From JANLQX01 sp031418775 (lineage in GTDB: Bacteria; Actinomycetota; Acidimicrobiia; Acidimicrobiales; JANYDT01): a DNA stretch of 64,000 nt. Below are positions 16,817-24,217 of this stretch, in pieces. The position numbers and the translations under genes were made by a program. Every line of letters starts with the position of its first letter. Position 1 is the stretch's first letter. A model generated the notes under the pieces. The model did no database searches. It had not been told where the DNA came from and saw only the letters and a program-made list of their open reading frames with translations. The stretch lies in contig JANOJN010000219.1 in NCBI GenBank assembly GCA_031418775.1, positions 1 to 64,000 on the forward strand. The letters run 5' to 3'.

Positions 16817-17986
16817 TTAGTAGATCTCGAAGAGTCCGGCTGCGCCCATGCCGCCACCAATACACATGGTCACGACGCCGAGCTTGGCGCCGCGGCGGTG
16901 GCCTTCCTGGAGGATGTGGCCGGCGCAGCGGGTGCCCGTCATGCCGAAGGGGTGGCCGATAGCGATGGAGCCACCGTTGACGTTGTACTTCTCCGGGTCG
17001 ATGCCGAGGCGGTCGCGAGAGTAGAGGCACTGGCTGGCGAAGGCCTCGTTGAGCTCCCAGATGTCGATGTCGTCGACGGTGAGTCCATGGCGGGCGAGGA
17101 GCTTCGGCACGGCGAAGACCGGACCGATGCCCATCTCGTCGGGCTCGCAACCGGCGACGGCCCAGCCCTTGAAGGCGCCCATCGGCGTGAGGCCGCGCTT
17201 CTCGGCTTCCTTGGCCTCCATCATCACGACGGCCGCAGCACCGTCGGAGAGCTGGCTGGCGTTGCCGGCGGTGATGTACTTGCCCGGGCCCATGACCGGC
17301 TGGAGCTTGGCGAGACCCTCGATGGTGGTGTCGGGACGGTTGCATTCGTCGCGGTCGACCACGTAGTCGACGATGGTCTCCTCCTTCGTCTCCTTGTTGA
17401 CCAGCTTCATCTTCGTGGCCATCGGGACGATCTCGTCCTCGAACAGGCCGTTCGCCTGGGCTGCGCCCATGCGCTGCTGGGAGAGCAAGGAGTACTCGTC
17501 CTGGTACTCGCGGCTGACCTTGTAGCGCTCGGCCACGATGTCGGCGGTGTCGATCATCGCCATGTAAATGGCCGGGTACTTCGCCGTGAGCTCGGGGTCG
17601 AACGTCTCCCGGGCGGGCGAGCCGGACGGCAGGCTGATCGACTCGGTCCCGCCGGCGACGACGATGTCGGCGCCGTCCTGGATGATGTAGTTCGCCGCGA
17701 GGGCGATCGAGTTGAGGCCCGACGAGCAGAAGCGGTTGACGGTAGCGCCCGACGTCGTGACCGGAAGACCGGCGAGGAGCGAGGCATTGCGAGCGATGTT
17801 GCCGCCCCCGTGGGCGATGTTGCCCAAGTAGACGTCGTCAACGGACTCCGGCTCGATACCGGCCTTTTTGACGGCGTGGCTGATGGCGTGGGCGCCCATG
17901 GTCATCGGCGCGGTGATGTTGAACCCGCCCCGGCCCGCCTTGGCCAGGCCCGTGCGGGCATAGGAAACGATGACTGCTTCGCGCAT
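16817..17986 (-). CDS. acetyl-CoA acetyltransferase / thiolase
   Basis: 389 residues, normal thiolase length. Cys87 in TVNRFCSSG is the acyl-accepting nucleophile; IAIGHPFGMTG supplies the catalytic His and MCIGGGMGAAGLFE the second Cys. WELNEAFA is also conserved. It condenses or cleaves acyl-CoA (acetyl-CoA plus acyl-CoA to 3-ketoacyl-CoA) in fatty-acid or aromatic-acid degradation. It stands alone on the minus strand and its promoter lies in the 357-bp gap to the divergent DUF2079 gene. Chain-length preference cannot be read. Confidence 0.92.
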   Translation of the reverse strand: MREAVIVSYARTGLAKAGRGGFNITAPMTMGAHAISHAVKKAGIEPESVDDVYLGNIAHGGGNIARNASLLAGLPVTTSGATVNRFCSSGLNSIALAANYIIQDGADIVVAGGTESISLPSGSPARETFDPELTAKYPAIYMAMIDTADIVAERYKVSREYQDEYSLLSQQRMGAAQANGLFEDEIVPMATKMKLVNKETKEETIVDYVVDRDECNRPDTTIEGLAKLQPVMGPGKYITAGNASQLSDGAAAVVMMEAKEAEKRGLTPMGAFKGWAVAGCEPDEMGIGPVFAVPKLLARHGLTVDDIDIWELNEAFASQCLYSRDRLGIDPEKYNVNGGSIAIGHPFGMTGTRCAGHILQEGHRRGAKLGVVTMCIGGGMGAAGLFEIY

Positions 17987-18129
17987 GGAGTACTCCCGTG
18001 GTGCGTCGGCGACATTGACCGACTGGCGCTGCCGCTCTGGCAGGCCGAGAGAAGGCTACGGGCGACGACATACGGGGTCCAAACTCGTGGCGCAGGTCGC
18101 GTCCGACGGGCACCATCGTCGTGCCGTCC

Positions 18130-18227
18130 CTGGGTCAGCTCAGCGCGTTGGGTCGGGATTTGTGCATCCATGCGATCCGGCCGACCCAACGACGTGTGCC
18201 GACCCAACGAACGTGTGCCGACCCAGG
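18130..18227. repeat. clustered GACCCAACG-type repeats in a 357-bp intergenic region
   Basis: The gap 17987-18343 has no gene. It contains CCGACCCAACG at 18181-18191 and 18199-18209, a shorter CCGACCCAGG at 18218-18227 (starts 18 and 19 bp apart), the inverted CGTTGGGTCGG at 18146-18156 and a CTGGGTC at 18130-18136. It lies between the divergent thiolase and DUF2079 genes. This looks like a multi-site operator; I see no CRISPR or tRNA signal. Confidence 0.6.
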
Positions 18228-18343
18228 TCATCGACCCGCACCGCGAGATACGTCGGTCTGCCGGGGACGCTCTGTAGCCTTTCCGGGCCGGTTCCCAGCA
18301 GCCGACGGCGGTACCGGTTCGAACGGCCGAATGAGGACGAGAC

Positions 18344-20215
18344 GTGGACGAGGCGACCATCGACAACCCGGGACCGGACGAGGACGGACTCGTTGACGAG
18401 CCCGATCACCTGATTCCGCTCGCGGAGGGCGGACCCGCCGAAGGTCCTCGTCGCCGCGTCGCTCCCGCTGTCACCGTCGGCGACGTGTTCCGGTGGCTGC
18501 CGCCGGTCCTCGTCGCCATCGGCGCTGCCACCTACGCCGTGTACTTCGCCCGCCTCACCATCCGCCACCACAACGGGTTCGGCACCGCCGGTTTCGATAT
18601 CGGGCTCTATGACCAGGGGCTCTGGCTCCTCAGCCGGTTCCGTTCACCGTTCGTCACCATCATGGGCAGGAACCTCTTCGGCGACCATTCCTCGTTCATC
18701 CTCCTACCCCTGGTGCCGTTCTACTGGTTCGGAGCCGGGGCTTCGTTCCTGCTGGCCGTCCAATCGATCGCGCTCGGATCCACGGCCATCCCGGTGTATC
18801 TGACGGTCCGCCGTCTTCTCTCGTCGCGATGGGCGGCGTGCGGCCTGGCGATTGCGTTCCTGCTCCAGCCGTCCCTTGCGTGGACGAACGCCGAGAACTT
18901 CCACCCCGACAGCCTCGTCGCCCCGCTGCTGATGACGGGTATCTGGGCGATGGTGGCCCGGCGATGGCGGTTGTTCCTGTTGTTCGGGGTGTTGGCGACC
19001 CTGGTCAAGGAAGACACCCTCCTCGTGATCGTCCCGCTCGGGCTCTATGCGTGGGTGAGATTTGGTCGTGAGGCGGCTCCGCCGATGTCCGACGAGGACG
19101 GTGCAGGCGTCGTGCGGCGTTGGCACGAGGGCCGGAACCGTGCCGGGCTCATCCTGGCGGGCTGGAGCCTCCTGTGGACCGGGTTCTCGCTCGTGCTGCT
19201 GCGCACGCTGAACTCGGTCGGCTCGCTCAACGCCTGGCGGATTCCGTTCGGTGGACCGAAGGGCGTCATCGAAACGGCATTCAAACAGCCCGACCTGCTC
19301 TGGGACTATCTCGTGAAGGGAATCGACTACCCCGGCGAGAGCCCCGACAACCGCCGTATGTGGTACCTGTGGAAGCTGTTCAGCCCGGTGGTGTTCCTGA
19401 TCGCCCGCGCGCCGCTCGAGTGTTGTCTGTTCGCGCTCGTGGTCGGACTGAACATCATCAGCAACTTCTTCTACCAGTACAACATCGAGTACCACTACAC
19501 GGTCATCATCCTGCCCGGTCTGTTCTTCGCGACGACCATGGCGATCACCCGGATCAGGCGACTTCGATGGCGGCGTATGGCGATCGCCGGGGTCGCCGCT
19601 TCGTGTCTCTGGACGGGCTATCTCTGGGGCCCGTCGCCTCTCTCCGCTCGTCCGTCACCGTGGTCGACGGACCGGGCACCGTGGGTTGTCGAAGGCCGGG
19701 CGCTGCTGCGCCAGGTGCCGCCTGACGTACCCCTCTCGGTGTTCTACGGGTACGTACCCCACATCGCCCATCGGGTCGAGGTGTACCAGTTCCCTGTGCC
19801 GTGGCGGGATTCCTACTACCGCCTGCCCGGCGACGAGACGGCCCAGATCAGGCCCCTCCGTGACCGCATCGATTGGGTGATCACCCGTGATGTCGAGAGC
19901 TCGCCGGACGCCACCGTCCGTGACGCCTACAACGACATGATCAAGGAATTCGAACTGGTGGACCAGCAGGGGACCGGCCGCCTTTTCCGGCGTCGTGGCC
20001 TGGACGGATCCGGAAATGGCGTCGCGCCGGTGACCGTGCCTCCGATTCCCGTGCCTTCAGCCGCGTCGGTGGTCGTCCCGCCGGTCCCGACCGCGGCACC
20101 GACCGCCTCCGCACCACCGATCGTCGCCTCGTCGCCGTCGCCCGTGAGCGTCGTTTCAGAAGGTGTCGGGGGCCCTCGAGAGACTCCGGCAGTGACGTCG
20201 GCCACGCTGGCGTGA
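18344..20215 (+). CDS. DUF2079 multi-pass membrane protein
   Basis: 623 residues with about ten membrane helices. GLYDQGLWLL near residue 86, GDHSSFILLPLVPFYW near 108, NFHPDSLVAPLL near 185 and KEDTLLVIVPLGLY near 222 are DUF2079 signatures; the family is related to GT-C-type membrane glycosyltransferases. The acidic N-terminus (~45 residues) and the Pro/Val/Ala/Ser-rich C-terminal 60 residues are low complexity. GTG 18344 is the start, with GAGG upstream. A role in moving sugars onto lipid or cell-wall acceptors is plausible but unproven. Confidence 0.85.
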   Translation: MDEATIDNPGPDEDGLVDEPDHLIPLAEGGPAEGPRRRVAPAVTVGDVFRWLPPVLVAIGAATYAVYFARLTIRHHNGFGTAGFDIGLYDQGLWLLSRFRSPFVTIMGRNLFGDHSSFILLPLVPFYWFGAGASFLLAVQSIALGSTAIPVYLTVRRLLSSRWAACGLAIAFLLQPSLAWTNAENFHPDSLVAPLLMTGIWAMVARRWRLFLLFGVLATLVKEDTLLVIVPLGLYAWVRFGREAAPPMSDEDGAGVVRRWHEGRNRAGLILAGWSLLWTGFSLVLLRTLNSVGSLNAWRIPFGGPKGVIETAFKQPDLLWDYLVKGIDYPGESPDNRRMWYLWKLFSPVVFLIARAPLECCLFALVVGLNIISNFFYQYNIEYHYTVIILPGLFFATTMAITRIRRLRWRRMAIAGVAASCLWTGYLWGPSPLSARPSPWSTDRAPWVVEGRALLRQVPPDVPLSVFYGYVPHIAHRVEVYQFPVPWRDSYYRLPGDETAQIRPLRDRIDWVITRDVESSPDATVRDAYNDMIKEFELVDQQGTGRLFRRRGLDGSGNGVAPVTVPPIPVPSAASVVVPPVPTAAPTASAPPIVASSPSPVSVVSEGVGGPRETPAVTSATLA

Positions 20216-20254
20216 ACTGACGACCTTCGGCCGTTGGTGGTTCGCTGCAGGGCG

Positions 20255-20284
20255 TTTCGGTGGGCGGCCGGAACCCACTATGCT
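20255..20284 (+). promoter_or_regulatory. possible promoter of rpmE-rpmG
   Basis: TATGCT at 20279-20284 is a fair -10 box, with a weak TTTCGG at 20255-20260 as -35 (18-bp spacer). Transcription would begin within a few bases of the ATG at 20295, so the mRNA would be nearly leaderless. No Zur-box-like palindrome is visible. Confidence 0.35.
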
Positions 20285-20294
20285 CTGAACCCCT

Positions 20295-20549
20295 ATGAAG
20301 CCCGGCATTCACCCCGCCGATTACCGTCCGGTGGTCTTTCGCGACCAGTCGGCCGGGTCGACGTTCCTTTCCCGTTCCACCATCAAGACCGCGAAGTCGA
20401 TCGAATGGGAAGACGGCTCTACGTATCCGCTGGTCGACGTCGAAATCTCGATGGCCAGCCACCCCTTCTACACCGGCAAGATGAAGATGCTCGACGCCGC
20501 AGGCCGCGTCGAGCGTTTCGAAAAGCGCTTCGGCAAGCGCTCGAACTGA
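20295..20549 (+). CDS. rpmE2: 50S ribosomal protein L31, type B
   Basis: 84 residues starting MKPGIHPADYRPVVFRD, the type B (zinc-free) L31 form: it lacks the four Cys of the zinc-binding form and has the type B extension. It binds at the subunit interface of the 70S ribosome. rpmG follows after 10 bp. In many bacteria this form is made under zinc limitation through Zur, but no Zur site is visible here, so it may be the only L31. Confidence 0.93.
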   Translation: MKPGIHPADYRPVVFRDQSAGSTFLSRSTIKTAKSIEWEDGSTYPLVDVEISMASHPFYTGKMKMLDAAGRVERFEKRFGKRSN

Positions 20550-20559
20550 GGTATCGGCA

Positions 20560-20730
20560 ATGGCATCGAAGTCCAACGTCAAGCGGCCCATCATCAAGCT
20601 GCGCTCGACCGAAGGGTCGGGCTTCGTCTACGTGACGAAGAAGAACAAGATCAACGACCGCGAACGACTCGAACTGAAGAAGTTCGATCCGGTTCTGCGT
20701 CGTCATGTCATGTTCAAAGAAGAGCGCTGA
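20560..20730 (+). CDS. rpmG: 50S ribosomal protein L33, zinc-free form
   Basis: 56 residues: KSNVKRPIIKLRSTEGSGF near the start, and TKKNKINDRERLELKKFDP in the middle. It has no Cys at all, so it is the C-minus (zinc-free) L33. ATG 20560 follows the L31 stop by 10 bp, forming a two-gene ribosomal-protein unit. Two hairpins follow before the next gene. Confidence 0.93.
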   Translation: MASKSNVKRPIIKLRSTEGSGFVYVTKKNKINDRERLELKKFDPVLRRHVMFKEER

Positions 20731-20775
20731 TCCTGCCGGGCTTGGGCCCGGCAACGTCACGGTCATCGTGAGCCC

Positions 20776-20799
20776 GAAGTCGACCGAAGGGTCGACTTC
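20776..20799 (+). terminator. hairpin terminator after rpmG
   Basis: GAAGTCGACC (20776-20785) pairs perfectly with GGTCGACTTC (20790-20799) around GAAG, with only two T residues after it. A smaller stem GCCGGGC/GCCCGGC lies just upstream at about 20736-20753. Together they end the rpmE2-rpmG mRNA 15 bp before the next start codon. Confidence 0.65.
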
Positions 20800-20814
20800 T
20801 TCGCGTCCGGTGCC

Positions 20815-22194
20815 ATGACGACCGGGCCCCGAGGTGAACCAGCACCGTCGTTGTGGAGCGACACCGGGAGTGCGGCGCTCCTGCGGCCGCCGCTCGACGG
20901 CGACGCGACGGTCGATGTGGTCATCGTGGGCGCCGGGTACTCCGGACTGTGGACGGCCCTGACGCTCCGACGGCTGGACCCAGCGCTGTCCGTGCTGGTC
21001 GTCGAAGCGGAGCGTGTGGGCTTCGGTGCCTCGGGCCGGAACGGGGGGTGGTGTTCCGGGCAGTTCCCGGTCGACATCACAGAGATGGGGGCCCGGTTCG
21101 GACGCGCGCCGGCTCTGGCGATGGCAACAGCCCTTTCCGCGGCTGTCCATGATGTCGGAGCACAGTGCGCGTCCGAAGGCATCGATGCCGAGTTCGTTGC
21201 CGCCGGGACCCTGACTGCGGCCCGGACGCCCCGCCAGATGCGTGACGCCGAGGCAGAGGTCGAGCTCGTTCATGCCTCGGGTCTCGGCGACGGCGACGTG
21301 TGCCTGCTGTCGGCGGATGCGGCCAGCAGTCTCGTCGGTGCCTCACGCACCCTCGGCGGTGTGTTCTCGCCGCACTGCGCGGCGTTGCATCCCCAGCGAC
21401 TCGTTCACGGGCTGGCGCTCGCCGCCGAACGACACGGGGTACGGATCGTGGAGCGCACCCGGGCGGAACGGATCGAACCGTTCGTGGTGACTACAGACCG
21501 CGGGACGATTCGTGCTTCGATCGTGGTCCGGGCCACCGAAGGTTGGACGCCCGAGCTGCCCGGCCTCCGACGACGTGTTGTCCCCGTCTACTCGCTGATG
21601 ATCGCCACCCGAGTGCTGACCGACGGCGAGTGGGAACGGATCCGGTGGCCGACCCGGGTTACGTTCAGCGATGGACGCATGATGATCGTCTACGGCCAGC
21701 GGACTGCTGACGGGCGCATCGCCTTCGGCGGACGCGGCGCGCCGTATCGGTCGGGCTCGCGCGTGCACTCGTCGATGGAGAACAACGCGGCCGTACATCG
21801 ATCGCTCGAAGAGGCGCTCGTGGATCTGTTCCCGAGCCTTCGCGGCGTCGAGATCACGCATCGGTGGGGTGGCCCCCTCGGGATCCATCGTGACTGGATG
21901 CCGTCGGTGGGGGTGGACCGAGTCACGGGCCTCGCATGGCTCGGCGGCTACGTCGGCGACGGAGTCGCTGCCGCCAACCTTGCCGGACGAACGGTCGCGG
22001 AACTGATCGTGGGACAGGAGACGGAACGCACCTCACTTCCCTGGGTGGACCATCGCTCCCGCCCGTGGGAACCGGAGCCGCTCAGGACCATCGGGGTGCG
22101 AGGAGGGCAGCGGCTGGCGGCCTCGATCGACCGGGCTGACTCGCTCGGGAAGCCTGCTGCGTTGCGTCGACGGCTGCTGGCCTCGCTCTGGTGA
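20815..22194 (+). CDS. FAD-dependent amine/amino-acid oxidoreductase (DAO family)
   Basis: 459 residues. DVVIVGAGYSGLWTAL near residue 38 is the FAD loop, GFGASGRNGGWCSGQF near 68 the DAO-family signature, and LAWLGGYVGDGVAAANLAG near 370 the C-terminal FAD contact. The pattern is that of gamma-glutamylputrescine oxidase-like and glycine/sarcosine oxidase-like enzymes, which oxidise a secondary or primary amine. It stands between the ribosomal-protein unit and a convergent carbonic-anhydrase gene 6 bp from its stop. The amine substrate is unknown. Confidence 0.88.
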   Translation: MTTGPRGEPAPSLWSDTGSAALLRPPLDGDATVDVVIVGAGYSGLWTALTLRRLDPALSVLVVEAERVGFGASGRNGGWCSGQFPVDITEMGARFGRAPALAMATALSAAVHDVGAQCASEGIDAEFVAAGTLTAARTPRQMRDAEAEVELVHASGLGDGDVCLLSADAASSLVGASRTLGGVFSPHCAALHPQRLVHGLALAAERHGVRIVERTRAERIEPFVVTTDRGTIRASIVVRATEGWTPELPGLRRRVVPVYSLMIATRVLTDGEWERIRWPTRVTFSDGRMMIVYGQRTADGRIAFGGRGAPYRSGSRVHSSMENNAAVHRSLEEALVDLFPSLRGVEITHRWGGPLGIHRDWMPSVGVDRVTGLAWLGGYVGDGVAAANLAGRTVAELIVGQETERTSLPWVDHRSRPWEPEPLRTIGVRGGQRLAASIDRADSLGKPAALRRRLLASLW

Positions 22195-22200
22195 TGGCGT

Positions 22201-22752
22201 TCAGGCGGCGCTGGTCGCCGTGCCGAGCGACTGACCGTCGCCCGCCGGGCGGACGATGTCAGGGATGCCGACAGTGGTGAGGGATCCGTCGCCGACGTCG
22301 TAGTACGCGCCCCACACGATCGTCCCCGGCGGGAGGTACGGACAGGCGCGGACGAGGGTCACGTCTTCGGTGACGCTCGTGATCAGGTCGTCGAAGGCGT
22401 GGAAGTCCATCGACGGCCGCAGGCCGGAAACTTCCTCGACACGATCGGCGATGGTGTCGTCCGTCTGCCCGTGAAGTCCGCAACCGGTGTGATGGATCAC
22501 CGCGATCTCGCGGGTGCCGAGCGCGTTGGTGGACAGCACGAGCGATCGGATCGCGTCGTCCGTGGCCCGCCCCCCGGCGTTGCGGAGGATGTGTGAGTCG
22601 CCGATTTGGAGACCGAGCAGGCGGAACAGATCGAGGCGGGCGTCCATGCAGGTGAGGATGGCGACACGGCGGGTCGGGCTGGCCGTGAGGTCGTCGTGCT
22701 GGAAGGTCTCCCGGTAGCGTTCGGCGCTCGCCACCATCCTCGGTCGTTCCAT
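22201..22752 (-). CDS. beta-class carbonic anhydrase
   Basis: 183 residues. ILTCMDARLD near residue 33 supplies the zinc Cys and the Asp-Arg dyad, and VIHHTGCGLHG near 84 the zinc His and second Cys. HILRNAGGRATDDAIRSL lies between. This is the short beta-CA form with a compact C-terminus, like mycobacterial Rv1284, catalysing CO2/bicarbonate interconversion in the cytoplasm. It is convergent with the DAO gene and transcribed towards it. Confidence 0.92.
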   Translation of the reverse strand: MERPRMVASAERYRETFQHDDLTASPTRRVAILTCMDARLDLFRLLGLQIGDSHILRNAGGRATDDAIRSLVLSTNALGTREIAVIHHTGCGLHGQTDDTIADRVEEVSGLRPSMDFHAFDDLITSVTEDVTLVRACPYLPPGTIVWGAYYDVGDGSLTTVGIPDIVRPAGDGQSLGTATSAA

Positions 22753-22830
22753 CGCACCTCAGAGTAGCCGAACGCTTTGGCGGGTCTGAAGCCGAGTTCT
22801 GGAATTCGGCTGCTCCTATGGGACTGAGCC

Positions 22831-23676
22831 TCAGCGGATGGCGTGGAGGCGATCGATGCGGTCCGATGTCGGAGGGTGGGTCCGGAACAGGTTTGCGAAC
22901 TTCACGTCGCGACCGGTCAGCGGGTTGACGATGTAGGCCTGCGCCTGGGCCGGCTTGACGTGCATCGGGATTCGCGCAGCGTACGCCTCGATCTTGGCGA
23001 GGGCGCTGGCGAGCGCGAGCGGATCGCCGGAGATGGCCGCACCGGCCGAATCGGCCTCGAACTCCCGCGAGCGGGAAAGAGCCATCTGGATGATCGACGC
23101 AGCGAGCGGGGCGACGAGCATCATGAGCAGCAGCACGAAGGGATTGGGACGGTCCTCATCGTTGCCGCCGAACATCCCGGCGAACATCGCCATGTTCGCC
23201 AACGACGATATGCCCGTAGCGATCGCTGCGGCGATGGATCCGATCAGGATGTCCTTGTTCTTGATGTGGCCGAGTTCGTGGGCGACGACACCGCGCACCT
23301 CCCGACGATCGAGGAGCTCCAGGAGTCCCGACGTGACGGCCACGACGGCATGGCGCTCGTTCCGGCCGGTGGCGAACGCGTTCGGCTGGGGGGACGGGGA
23401 GATGAACAGGCGAGGGGGCTTCATGCCGGCCCGGGCAACCATCTGGGCGAGGTCGTCCTGGAGCCACTGGAGCTCGCCGGGAACGACTTCACGTGCGCCG
23501 GCGGCGCGGACGGCGAGCTTGTCGCTGAACCAGTAGGACCCGCCGACCATGGCGAATCCGAGGAAGGTGCCGATCAGCAGGCCGACGCGCCCGCCAAGGG
23601 CAGCACCGGCGGTGACGAGCCCGCCCGTCAGCAGTGAGAGAAGGGCAACGGTCTTGAGGTTGTTCTTCGAGAACAT
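22831..23676 (-). CDS. htpX: HtpX-type M48 zinc metalloprotease
   Basis: 281 residues. Two N-terminal membrane helices (~7-28, 31-52) precede the zinc site HELGH at 133-137 and the third ligand in EFEADS at 205-210; two more hydrophobic stretches lie between them (~145-165, 178-198). HtpX cleaves misfolded inner-membrane proteins with its active site facing the cytoplasm. Its own promoter with consensus boxes lies at 23841-23869 and gives a ~158-nt leader. A winged-helix regulator gene ends just upstream. Confidence 0.93.
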   Translation of the reverse strand: MFSKNNLKTVALLSLLTGGLVTAGAALGGRVGLLIGTFLGFAMVGGSYWFSDKLAVRAAGAREVVPGELQWLQDDLAQMVARAGMKPPRLFISPSPQPNAFATGRNERHAVVAVTSGLLELLDRREVRGVVAHELGHIKNKDILIGSIAAAIATGISSLANMAMFAGMFGGNDEDRPNPFVLLLMMLVAPLAASIIQMALSRSREFEADSAGAAISGDPLALASALAKIEAYAARIPMHVKPAQAQAYIVNPLTGRDVKFANLFRTHPPTSDRIDRLHAIR

Positions 23677-23840
23677 GTGGTGCTTTCGGTTCGGGGACGT
23701 GCGAGTGAACCGAAAGTCTTCCCGCCTCGTGCGAATCCGTCTGGACTGCGACGAGGTGGCTGATCCGGCTTCTTGCTGCGTGTGCAGCAGGAAGCGTGTT
23801 GACGGTCAGCCGTTGTGGGTACTCCCCTTCGTGGGGTGTC

Positions 23841-23869
23841 AGACTACAGAAGTTCTCTTCCTATGTCAA
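23841..23869 (-). promoter_or_regulatory. sigma70-type promoter of htpX
   Basis: On the minus strand, TTGACA (23869-23864) and TAGTCT (23846-23841) are separated by exactly 17 bp. Transcription from about 23834 gives a ~158-nt 5' leader for htpX, which contains a hairpin at 23769-23794 (11-bp arms with one wobble, loop GTGT on the plus strand). It is one of the clearest promoters in the window. Confidence 0.75.
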
Positions 23870-23878
23870 ACGCCGCGG

Positions 23879-24199
23879 TCATGCGCCGCGGCGCCGTGGG
23901 GTCGTGGGTTCCCCTGTCGACACGAGAGCGAGCACGTCACCGATCTTGCGATGCTGCTCGAGGGGGTGTCGAAGCGGTCGCGATCGGTTCAGCACATACC
24001 GGTTCGACCGTCCTTCGCGGATTCGGGTCAGGTAGCCCTCGTCCTCGAGGTCGGCGAGGATGCTCGATGCGGCCCTTTCGGTAATGCCGACTTCCCAGGC
24101 GAGATCCTTGATCAGGACGTCGGGCTGTCGCGAAAGAACGACCAACACGTGGGCGTGATTGGAGAAGAACGTCCAGGTGCGTGGTTTGTCGTTCGCCAT
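23879..24199 (-). CDS. small winged-helix (MarR-like) regulator
   Basis: 106 residues. WTFFSNHAHVLVVLSRQPD, GITERAASSILADLEDEGYL and the wing IREGRSNRYVLN form a compact winged helix, followed by PLRHPLEQHRKIGDVLALV. This small actinobacterial family is annotated as winged-helix or MarR-type; ligands are unknown. It begins 18 bp after the photolyase-like gene, so the two are probably co-transcribed. The last codons overlap a GC-rich hairpin (GCCGCGG/CCGCGGC, 23872-23892). Confidence 0.82.
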   Translation of the reverse strand: MANDKPRTWTFFSNHAHVLVVLSRQPDVLIKDLAWEVGITERAASSILADLEDEGYLTRIREGRSNRYVLNRSRPLRHPLEQHRKIGDVLALVSTGEPTTPRRRGA

Positions 24200-24217
24200 C
24201 AGAAACCCCCATCGAAG

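Noticed and set aside
18181..18227. CRISPR-like direct repeats
   Set aside because: Units are only 10-11 bp with 8-bp gaps, too short for a repeat-spacer array, and no cas gene is near.
16643..18277. 544-codon open frame on the plus strand opposite the thiolase
   Set aside because: It is the antisense of a clear thiolase with all catalytic residues; its sequence is a low-complexity Asp/Val/Gly mix typical of shadow frames in GC-rich DNA.
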